NCBI GenBank assembly: GCA_023230265.1
Contig: JALNXR010000002.1
Span: 1 to 31,300, forward strand
DNA length: 31,300 bases
Direction of reading: 5' to 3'
Source: Bacteroidales bacterium
Lineage (GTDB): Bacteria > Bacteroidota > Bacteroidia > Bacteroidales > UBA932
In this document: positions 25,733 through 31,300 of the stretch, piece by piece
Layout of the letters: every line of letters starts with the position of its first letter
Position numbering within the stretch: position 1 is the stretch's first letter
Position numbers and translations under genes: made by a program
The notes under the pieces: generated by a model
Database searches by the model: none
Told to the model about the DNA's origin: nothing
Seen by the model: the letters and a program-made list of their open reading frames with translations, nothing else

Positions 25733-28529
25733 TCTCATAGTCCAAGCTTTCAGAGGCATCAAAACCAAACTCGAATTCGATCTTGGCTCCGCGTTAACAG
25801 TTCTTTACGCTCCAAACGGCACAGGCAAAACATCCATTTGCGAGGCTGTGGAGTGGCTTTTTACCGGGCAGCTTGTCCGCCTAGGCATTGGTTTGGCCGA
25901 CGTGAAAGACCTACGTTGTACCCTCTCGCCGGAAGACCATCCCACAAAAGTAGAAGCTGACGTTGCGGTGTTAGGCTCCAAGTTCAGGTTAATTAGGGAG
26001 GCTGGTGCGGTGTATGGTCTTAGATCGGGAGAACGTCAAAAGTTGGATGAAAGTGAACTCCTGAGGTTGCTGGCACCCAACTTGGTTGATTCGAATGTCC
26101 ATGGTGCATCCGCTAACCCTACCCGCCGTAGTTGGCTAAGAGGCAGCAGGTTCCTGTCCGGTGAGAGCCTCTCCTTGCTGTTAGAGAGCTCTACAGACTC
26201 GAGCGACATTCGGCAGAGAGTTTTCGCGGACATCTTAGGCACTCGATCACTTGTCGACACTTCACTCAAGCTAACTCGGTACTGCACTACAATTAAGAGC
26301 AAGATTATCAATGCACAAGATGAGAAATTCTCTTTACTACAAGATATTCAGCGCTTGATTGAACAACTGGGATGTGCCGAACCAAATGCTATATGTCCAG
26401 GGGTTGAAGAGGCGATAAAGGGAGCTGTTGATGGTCTTTCCGATCTAAGTAAGGTTTTAGTTAACCTACATATCCCTGATATCAGTAACTCTGACCCAGC
26501 TGACACAATCGAAGCAGTGAGACACGGATTAGCTCAGGCCAATGCCATTCTTGGACAATTCAGCATGAACATTGCTGCGGTTGAAAGTAAATGGGCCGAA
26601 AGAAACCAATTCAACGACCGCGTAAAGATTCTAAGCGACAAGCTGTCCACACTGAATTCAAAGATCCAGACACTAAAAGTGCATATTACCGACGAGACCG
26701 AAAAGATCAGAACGGAAGAACAACAGGCAGCATCACTTAAAAACCAGTTAGACGATTCGATTTGCATTTCTACGCGATGCAAGCAGGCTTTAGATCAGCT
26801 TGTAAATTCAATTCAGCATTTTCCTGATTTAAGCGGAACAGCCAATCTCAATATGGCGCAACTCTATGAGGCTGTCCCTGAATATAGACTCTCAGCCAAT
26901 GAAATCGAAACCAGACGCCGTTTGGCCGAACACATGACAAGCACCTGGCAAACATGGCGAAATATTCCGAATGAACTCATGCGACTAAAATTAAGGCAGG
27001 ATGAACTTACTTTGATGATTTCAGACCTTGGCGATCTCACAGAACTCCATAGTCAGTGCGAACGAATTAAAGAAGATGTGCGCAAGAAACGGCAGCACTA
27101 CGCTCAGATAACCGGAGCAGTCGGTAAGTTAAGACAGGCAGTGCAAAGTGCTTTGCCGAGTTTGGGAAAAGAATCTCGATGCCCCACTTGTGGTAGCATT
27201 TTCGACACTCCTGAAAGGTTGGCATTCGCACTGCAAGAAACGATGGCGCTGATGCCCACTACATACGCAACGCTCGCCGCGGAACTTTCTAATAATGAGG
27301 CGCAGTTACAGGTATTAGAAAACAAGATCCAGCTTGCAATATCTTCGATGCAAGAGCTCGAACAGACTCGAAGTGAACTTATTAACATGGAAGCACAGTT
27401 ACTTAAACGAAAAGGAGAAACTGCGCAACTGGGCCTTATATGGGACTCAAATCTGGGCACAGCTCTTACGCAGTTTCATGCAAAACTATCCTTAGCGGAG
27501 AAGTTAAAAAACCTCCTTGCAGCCGTCCAGACGCTTGAGATTGTTAACACTAAATGGCAAAGTGGTCTCGAAACATTTAGAATGCAATTGTTGCAACAAA
27601 CTCAACAAATGACAAACGGATTTCAGGGCGAAATATCGGAGCATAACAGATCATTGGCTAGTCTGAATAAAACGCATTCGACATATTCAACAGCGTTAAA
27701 GGAAAAAGTCATTGAGCAAGAACAAACTGAAAACGAACTAGCGATAATTCGCGAAGACGAAAACTCATTCAGAAGCCTTTGGGAATACGTAGCAGGTCGA
27801 GACATTTCTTGGTCAGACGAAAACCTTGACTGGGTTAAATCGCTTTACAGTAAGAGAATGGCCCTTGTACTGCAAATTACGGTACAGTTGGATACAGCGC
27901 GTCGAATCAGGGAAAACAAGGAAGGTTCGCGTCTAATACAAAACCGTCGCAAAAGGCTGTCTGTACTTCAAGAAAAACTAGAGAAGGCTCAGGCGCTGCT
28001 TGATCAGGCATCAAGAGTTCAAACCCTTCTAGAGCAGAAGATTACAAACCACACGAGAGAGCAGATTGAGTCCCTAAAATCGGTCGTCTCACCCCTGTTC
28101 GCACGAATGCAGGCCAACCGCATGTTTGATAGAGTTGAGACCGGAGACAACCCACTGGATTGGCTGGGTATCGTTGAGGGCACATCCTTCACCCCTAACA
28201 TGCACTTCAGCCAAGGGCAACGGCAAGACTTAGCCTTATCCATTTTTCTAGCTCGCGCAAGAGGTCTGGAGGGCACGTTCTTTCTTGATGAACCGCTTGC
28301 ACACTTGGACGATCTCAACCGGCTCGCGCTACTCGATGCTCTTCGGGTCATGGTGGTCGAGGGCGAAGGTGTCACAAATATGATTATTACAACAGCCAAC
28401 CGAGCTCTAGTGAAACACTTGGTTCAAAAGTTCGCACGTGTTTCATTGCCCAATGACTATCGCGCCCTAAGCATCTATGAACTCATTGGCAATCCACGAG
28501 TGGGGGTTCAGACAAATAAGGTTGTTTAA
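25719..28529 (+). CDS. Rad50/SMC-like ATPase with zinc hook (LmuB-like)
   Basis: A 936-residue ABC-class ATPase with split head and long coiled coil. Walker A APNGTGKTS is at 31-39, preceded by the AFRGIK opening typical of Rad50-like proteins. Two coiled-coil arms flank a CPTC zinc hook at 488-491 (ESRCPTCGSIFD). The C-terminal head has the signature FSQGQRQ (S831) and Walker B FLDEP with D857-E858, then the D-loop LAHLDD. Such proteins dimerise and clamp DNA ends; in Lamassu the homologous subunit senses foreign DNA and releases the effector. It overlaps the middle gene by 14 bases. All motifs are intact, so the machine is predicted active. The frame ends in a region with no further co-oriented large gene. 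Confidence 0.88.
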   Translation: MKLNNLIVQAFRGIKTKLEFDLGSALTVLYAPNGTGKTSICEAVEWLFTGQLVRLGIGLADVKDLRCTLSPEDHPTKVEADVAVLGSKFRLIREAGAVYGLRSGERQKLDESELLRLLAPNLVDSNVHGASANPTRRSWLRGSRFLSGESLSLLLESSTDSSDIRQRVFADILGTRSLVDTSLKLTRYCTTIKSKIINAQDEKFSLLQDIQRLIEQLGCAEPNAICPGVEEAIKGAVDGLSDLSKVLVNLHIPDISNSDPADTIEAVRHGLAQANAILGQFSMNIAAVESKWAERNQFNDRVKILSDKLSTLNSKIQTLKVHITDETEKIRTEEQQAASLKNQLDDSICISTRCKQALDQLVNSIQHFPDLSGTANLNMAQLYEAVPEYRLSANEIETRRRLAEHMTSTWQTWRNIPNELMRLKLRQDELTLMISDLGDLTELHSQCERIKEDVRKKRQHYAQITGAVGKLRQAVQSALPSLGKESRCPTCGSIFDTPERLAFALQETMALMPTTYATLAAELSNNEAQLQVLENKIQLAISSMQELEQTRSELINMEAQLLKRKGETAQLGLIWDSNLGTALTQFHAKLSLAEKLKNLLAAVQTLEIVNTKWQSGLETFRMQLLQQTQQMTNGFQGEISEHNRSLASLNKTHSTYSTALKEKVIEQEQTENELAIIREDENSFRSLWEYVAGRDISWSDENLDWVKSLYSKRMALVLQITVQLDTARRIRENKEGSRLIQNRRKRLSVLQEKLEKAQALLDQASRVQTLLEQKITNHTREQIESLKSVVSPLFARMQANRMFDRVETGDNPLDWLGIVEGTSFTPNMHFSQGQRQDLALSIFLARARGLEGTFFLDEPLAHLDDLNRLALLDALRVMVVEGEGVTNMIITTANRALVKHLVQKFARVSLPNDYRALSIYELIGNPRVGVQTNKVV

Positions 28530-28617
28530 GATATGCTGAGAAAGAATAGGAGCCAACTATAATAAAAACAGGGATCATCCTGTATCTGGAACTTAAAAAA
28601 TTTACGGATTGACTGCT

Positions 28618-28818
28618 ATGACAGATAAATTAATCAAAATTTGTGAGGAACATATTCTTCCTGCCTCGGCTCTTGCCGCGTCTAAAGAGCCATATATTCC
28701 TTTTATTCCAAAAAAGTGGAATGGAGTTCTTATACTCGTTGAAAATCAAGATCTGTCAAAAAAGAATGCCAGTTATGTGGAGTGGTTAAATGGTCTTTCT
28801 GCTAAGCACACATATTAA
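28618..28818 (+). CDS. Small hypothetical protein, possibly a truncated gene
   Basis: A 66-residue frame from ATG 28618: MTDKLIKICEEH..., then PYIPFIPKKWNGVLILVENQ and SYVEWLNGLS. The middle stretch looks like the core strand of a larger enzyme family, but I cannot name it. It stops soon after, and a cysteine-rich piece continues in another frame, so this may be the 5' part of a broken gene. It begins about 90 bases after the ATPase operon. Confidence 0.4.
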   Translation: MTDKLIKICEEHILPASALAASKEPYIPFIPKKWNGVLILVENQDLSKKNASYVEWLNGLSAKHTY

Positions 28819-29008
28819 TTTAAAACATGCGTTACATACTAAATCCTCTGCGATAGAATGCCAATGGGTTGAGAAGGAGTGTAAGCAATGTGCTAAGGTA
28901 ATTTTCATCAGACCTGAGTGGGAATATCCTGAGCTTCGATGCTCGAAGTGTTGTAGAGAAAGTTGGATGTTTTCAAAGAAAATGGAAAAGAAAAAGGATA
29001 TAACATAA
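28790..29008 (+). CDS. Zinc-ribbon-like small protein or fragment
   Basis: A 72-residue frame with two CxxC knuckles: CKQC and CSKC separated by about 20 residues (KVIFIRPEWEYPELR), a probable zinc ribbon. The first 10 or so codons overlap the preceding frame and have no ribosome site, so the real start may lie later, or this is the out-of-frame continuation of a damaged gene. The C-terminus is lysine-rich. Function unknown. Confidence 0.35.
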   Translation: MVFLLSTHINLKHALHTKSSAIECQWVEKECKQCAKVIFIRPEWEYPELRCSKCCRESWMFSKKMEKKKDIT

Positions 29009-29044
29009 AGAAGTTACTTGATACAAGAAAGTTCGTAAGAAAAA

Positions 29045-29158
29045 ATAAAACTAAGTTTTGACACATTAAAGAAACGGCAGCATGAGCTGGGTGAGAAGTT
29101 GCCGCAGGATGTTTATCTGAGGGTGCATCGCGCGTTGAGCTGGCTGAAGGCGGTGTGA
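29045..29158 (+). pseudogene. 5' fragment of a HEPN-like protein, start codon lost
   Basis: Encodes KLSFDTLKKRQHELGEKLPQ followed by DVYLRVHRALSWLKAV and TGA. It is almost identical to the 37-codon frame at 30114-30227, but the ATG has become ATA. The pattern FDTLKKRQ...LRxHRALSWL matches, from memory, the N-terminus of a widespread HEPN-type hypothetical protein of over 150 residues. Here it is cut at the point where the GTGCGCGAGTGCG repeat begins. Confidence 0.5.
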
Positions 29159-29280
29159 AGAAGTGCGCGAGTGCGTGAGTGTTTGCGTGCGTGAAGTGAG
29201 TGAAGTGATCGTGCCTTTTGTGCGGGAGCAACGTAGCTCCGATTTCTAATCGGAGATGTCCGGTTGGAAACCGGACCTAC
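29156..29280. repeat. Composite repeat, copy 2: GTGCGCGAGTGCG tract plus palindrome
   Basis: Starts with TGAAGAAGTGCGCGAGTGCG over the stop codon of the HEPN-like fragment and runs through a G/T-rich tract to a palindromic part at 29233-29280. The left arm GTAGCTCCGATTTCTAATC differs from copy 1, while the right arm 29258-29280 is identical to the copy 1 arm. A mutated left half with a conserved right half suggests a hybrid of two sub-families. Confidence 0.7.
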
Positions 29281-29446
29281 GGATACTCGTCTTCAGTTGA
29301 CTAGAATTATGATTCAATTCGTCAAAGGCGCGCCAAATGATTTTACTATCTTTGTTTGACTCATCCACCTTCAGTCTTTGCAAGAGCTACGCTGTTTTTG
29401 AGGTAAAAAATCTTAGAGGTAAAAAATAGGATATGAAAAGTGGGCG
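29281..29446. other. Non-coding spacer with short direct repeats
   Basis: No gene seen. GAGGTAAAAAAT occurs twice in quick succession (around 29399 and 29416), ahead of the large palindrome. Confidence 0.4.
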
Positions 29447-29507
29447 TCCACCGCATAGCGGCGGACATACTGAAAGCAACACAGTATATCCGCCGCTATG
29501 CGGTGGA
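29447..29507. repeat. Near-perfect 26-bp inverted repeat, TCCACCG...CGGTGGA family
   Basis: Arms 29447-29472 and 29482-29507 match at 25 of 26 positions around a 9-base loop. Each arm itself contains the inner palindrome CCGCATAGCGG, so the structure can fold as a long cruciform. A diverged copy lies at 9707-9770. Confidence 0.8.
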
Positions 29508-29514
29508 TGCCTAG

Positions 29515-29586
29515 GCGTTTAAGTCAGGCGAGGAGCTGATGAAGCGCGACTCCTTCAAGGTATTCCTGGGTCGGCTGCTGCGTTAA
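29515..29586 (+). pseudogene. 3' gene fragment after the palindrome
   Basis: An open tail, AFKSGEELMKRDSFKVFLGR followed by LLR and TAA, with no start. It could be a later part of the HEPN-like gene whose 5' fragment ends at 29158, split by repeat insertions; this link is an inference from position and general composition only. Confidence 0.3.
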
Positions 29587-29604
29587 TGTCAGCATTTAAA
29601 GCTC

Positions 29605-29634
29605 TTGTATAAAATCTGATAACAATATTATAAT
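29605..29634 (+). promoter_or_regulatory. Promoter of the TIGR02574-type addiction gene
   Basis: TTGTAT at 29605-29610 and a perfect TATAAT at 29629-29634 are spaced by 18 bases. Transcription would start near 29641, about 20 bases before the ATG at 29661. Confidence 0.5.
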
Positions 29635-29660
29635 GATAGTATAAAAAAGAAGGAGAAAGT

Positions 29661-29876
29661 ATGCTTACACAAGAGGAAATTATTCATCAGATTGGTCAAT
29701 ATTCGCCTGAGGAGAGGGTCAGGATTGTCGAGACTGTGCTCACTGGCGTTGTTAAGCCTGATCGTGATGTTGAAAACGCCTGGCTTAATGTTGCGGCTGA
29801 ACGTTGGGGACAGTATAAAAGCGGTAAAAGCAAAACATTTTCTTATGATCAAGTTATGTCAAAGTATAGGTCGTGA
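29661..29876 (+). CDS. Addiction-module antitoxin (TIGR02574-like)
   Basis: A 71-residue protein: a helical N-terminus (QEEIIHQIGQYSPEERVRIVE), a proline-aspartate turn (VVKPDRDVENAWLNVAAERW) and the usual end, GQYKSGKSKTFSYDQVMSK. This is the pattern of the putative addiction-module component family that partners ParE/RelE toxins. GGAG is 7 to 10 bases upstream of ATG 29661 and a good promoter lies just ahead. The toxin gene starts 3 bases after its stop but is broken, so the antitoxin is now orphaned. Confidence 0.78.
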   Translation: MLTQEEIIHQIGQYSPEERVRIVETVLTGVVKPDRDVENAWLNVAAERWGQYKSGKSKTFSYDQVMSKYRS

Positions 29877-29879
29877 TCA

Positions 29880-30028
29880 ATGCAGGTTCGTTTTTTAGAA
29901 GACGCTTATTACGTCGTTTCCCGTATAGCCTGATTTATGGGATCGATAATGGGACTATAATAATTGTGGCGGTTGCCCATTCCAGGATGATGCCGGAATA
30001 CTGGATTACCAGAATGAAGGGCCTGTGA
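29880..30028 (+). pseudogene. ParE/RelE-family toxin with internal deletion and frameshift
   Basis: Begins at ATG 29880 as MQVRFLEDAYY, the usual ParE opening, then runs into a stop at 29931-29933. The family's C-terminal part appears in another frame: RRFPYSLIYGIDNGTIIIVA followed by VAHSRMMPEYWITR. Together they cover the start and end of a normal 95-residue toxin, with the central helices deleted. The toxin cannot be made intact. Confidence 0.7.
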
Positions 30029-30113
30029 GTAAAGTACGAACTGCTCCGCGCCTATTCAAGCAACTGGGCTGCGCTGCATGAAAACTGGGTGACTTCATGA
30101 GCGGCATTTTCAC

Positions 30114-30227
30114 ATGAAACTAAATTTTGACACATTAAAGAAACGACAGCATCAGCTGGGGGATAAGTTGCCGCAGGATGTTTATCTGCGGTTGCATCGA
30201 GCGTTGAGCTGGCTGAAGGCGGTATGA
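30114..30227 (+). pseudogene. 37-codon HEPN-like N-terminal fragment with intact start
   Basis: MKLNFDTLKKRQHQLGDKLP then QDVYLRLHRALSWLKAV and TGA. It is the second copy of the fragment at 29045-29158, here with ATG kept. The two copies differ by only a few bases and are both cut at the same codon by the same repeat, so the fragment and the repeat were duplicated together. It could still be translated as a small peptide. Confidence 0.5.
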
Positions 30228-30369
30228 AGAAGTGCGCGAGTGCGTGAGTGCGCGGCCATTGGCCGAGCTTACGCCCACGTCGGGGGAAGAGTACGTGTGT
30301 GCGTGAAGTGATCGTGCCTTTTGTGCGGGAGCAACGTAGCTCCGATTTCCAATCGGAGATGTCCGGTTG
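30225..30369. repeat. Composite repeat, copy 3: GTGCGCGAGTGCG tract plus half palindrome
   Basis: Begins TGAAGAAGTGCGCGAGTGCG at the stop of the fragment above and continues through ATCGTGCCTTTTGTGCGGGA, shared with copy 2. The palindromic part at 30336-30369 keeps the left arm and the first bases of the right arm, then breaks off into the transposase remnant. An extra 40-base segment (around 30253-30290) is absent from copy 2. Confidence 0.7.
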
Positions 30370-30441
30370 AAGGGGCATGATTACGCTGGCGGCGGATTGT
30401 ATTTCACAATTGTTTGTGCGCATAGTAACAATGCCACTTGA
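30361..30441 (+). pseudogene. RAYT (REP-associated tyrosine transposase) N-terminal remnant
   Basis: An open frame reading KGHDYAGGGLYFTIVCAHSN before a stop. The HDYAGGGLYFT(I)VCAH pattern matches the first strand of Y1/RAYT transposases (typically ...YFVTICTH...). It directly abuts a REP-like palindrome, as RAYT genes normally do. The HUH motif and catalytic tyrosine are missing, so it is only a stub. Confidence 0.5.
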
Positions 30442-30613
30442 TGTTGTACCATATTGTGTTACACCGTCAAGTCGCTGATTCAGTTTAAATTGGACAATTT
30501 TACATCGAAAGATGAGCGCGGGTTTTTGAGCATTAATATTCTGCAAATGTGTTTGTTTTATCTTTGGCTGGGAGATTTGGCAGACCGTGTCGGGCAATAC
30601 GCTTAATTTATAT
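30442..30613. other. Non-coding region between transposase stub and hipB regulatory sites
   Basis: No gene recognised on either strand. A long minus-strand open frame crosses this region and the repeats (30052-30660), but it has repeat-derived composition and no start context. Confidence 0.4.
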
Positions 30614-30728
30614 GTTCCCGGTCGGTAACAAAACGGGCTTTTAATTAGATTTCGGGGCAAAAGTTCCCGATCGGTAGCTTTTGTTGTTGATCTGAGGTTT
30701 TTTTTGTGAGATATTCCTTATCGGGAAC
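30614..30728. promoter_or_regulatory. Repeated GTTCCCG(G/A)TCGGTA operator sites upstream of hipBA
   Basis: GTTCCCGGTCGGTAAC at 30614-30629 and GTTCCCGATCGGTAGC at 30663-30678 match at 14 of 16 bases. TTATCGGGAAC at 30718-30728, six bases before the hipB start, is an inverted partial copy. Multiple inverted sites ahead of hipB fit autorepression by HipB dimers, as known for the family. Confidence 0.6.
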
Positions 30729-30734
30729 ATTTAT

Positions 30735-30977
30735 ATGAAAATTATAAAGAATACAAAAGAGTTGGGAAAGCTGATAAGGGCAAAGAGAACGCTTCTGAAG
30801 GTTACTCAGAAAGAGTTGGCTTTAGCGGCGGGAACCGGTCTACGCTTTATTATTGACGTGGAGCGGGGCAAGGAGACCTGCAGGGTTGGTAAGATCTTTG
30901 ATGTGCTCCAAGCACTTGGACTCTCATTGCAGACATCCGGTATGAATGGGTTTGAAAATGGAGGTGGGAGCCGATGA
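30735..30977 (+). CDS. hipB: HipB-like XRE-family antitoxin/repressor
   Basis: An 80-residue helix-turn-helix protein. The HTH is LGKLIRAKRTLLKVTQKELA followed by LAAGTGLRFIIDVERGK near residues 10-50, with the HipB-type end IFDVLQALGLSLQTSG. It represses its own operon and neutralises HipA. The stop codon overlaps the hipA start (ATGA), the usual HipBA coupling. Repeated GTTCCCG sites lie upstream. It is complete. Confidence 0.85.
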   Translation: MKIIKNTKELGKLIRAKRTLLKVTQKELALAAGTGLRFIIDVERGKETCRVGKIFDVLQALGLSLQTSGMNGFENGGGSR

Positions 30978-31300
30978 AGAGGCTTATAGTATATCTTAAT
31001 TCACTGCATATCGGTGAGCTGGAGGAGAGTGCAGACGGTCAGCTCAGGTTTCGGTATTCTTCCGATTGGCTTAATAACTCTCACGCTATTCCTCTTTCAA
31101 GATCACTCCCGCTTAAGGATAGTCTCTTTAACGGGGGGGAGGTACGTTCCTTTTTTGCCGGTACGTTGCCGGATGAGGAACCTCGTCGGATAATTGCAGA
31201 GGTGCTGGGCATCAGTTCCGCAAACGACTTTGCTATGCTTGAACGGATTGGAGGGGAGTGTGCCGGGGCGGTTTCGTTGATGCCGGAGGGAATGCAGCCG
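30974..31300 (+). CDS. hipA: HipA-family serine/threonine kinase toxin, 3' end outside window
   Basis: Open from ATG 30974 to the window end (109 codons). The N-terminal HipA subdomain is clear: RLIVYLNSLHIGELEE at the start, HAIPLSRSLPL, FFAGTLPDEEPRR, and FAMLERIGGECAGAVSLMP. HipA kinases phosphorylate glutamyl-tRNA synthetase or related targets and arrest growth; the kinase core is beyond the edge, so activity cannot be judged. Start overlaps hipB stop. Confidence 0.88.
   Translation, partial: MKRLIVYLNSLHIGELEESADGQLRFRYSSDWLNNSHAIPLSRSLPLKDSLFNGGEVRSFFAGTLPDEEPRRIIAEVLGISSANDFAMLERIGGECAGAVSLMPEGMQP

Noticed and set aside
30052..30660. 202-codon minus-strand open frame as a gene
   Set aside because: It spans repeat copies, a transposase stub and the HEPN-like fragment in antisense; composition is repeat-derived and no family is recognisable.

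Overview
Kind of organism. The window is about half GC, has no rRNA or tRNA that I can see, and reads as the accessory (defence/mobile) region of a free-living Gram-negative-type bacterium: it has lipoprotein signal peptides and a TonB-class/BtuF-type importer. Several habits recall environmental PVC-group genomes (Verrucomicrobiota, Kiritimatiellota, Lentisphaerota): many families of short palindromic repeats, translated repeat insertions inside genes, and a four-helix-bundle gene wrapped in GGATGAAGG repeats. The phylum is a low-confidence guess.

Layout. 1-913: an IS91-type transposase cut by the window edge. 1448-4518: a strong promoter and a three-gene BtuF/BtuC/BtuD-type ABC importer, with a knot of palindromic repeats between the first two genes. 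4533-7145: decayed and toxin-antitoxin material, comprising a 292-bp MITE-like element, a truncated PIN toxin with an AbrB-type antitoxin, a DUF4011/DUF3320-type helicase pseudogene with a large internal deletion, and a DUF4258/DUF2283 pair. 7269-9563 (minus): a three-part fusion of methyltransferase, HNH nuclease and LexA-like S24 peptidase. 10036-23035: a composite Type III restriction-modification island with an SNF2-like helicase, DUF4391 protein, Mod, Schlafen/AlbA_2 protein and Res. It is interrupted by a four-helix-bundle cassette and by a Bor-like lipoprotein plus DUF2235 hydrolase. 23314-28529: a tight three-gene operon of a nitrilase-fold enzyme, a middle protein and a Rad50/SMC-like ATPase with a zinc hook. 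28618-31300: small genes and gene debris, REP-like palindromes with a RAYT transposase remnant, a TIGR02574-type antitoxin with a broken ParE/RelE toxin, and a HipBA pair cut by the window end.

How the genes work together. Mod and Res form a Type III R-M core. The helicase, DUF4391 and AlbA_2 genes are co-oriented with it and probably functionally linked. The divergent S24 fusion keeps the catalytic Ser/Lys pair and an Ala-Gly cleavage site, so it may act as a damage-responsive switch that releases a nuclease/methyltransferase. The best candidate for an undescribed system is the 23314-28529 operon. Its order (effector, small middle protein, SMC-like ATPase) matches Lamassu / ABC three-component systems, but the effector is a carbon-nitrogen hydrolase with a visible Glu-Lys-Cys triad. 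The same repeat families recur in both flanks and inside the island genes, and one repeat appears to supply stop codons to the genes it abuts.
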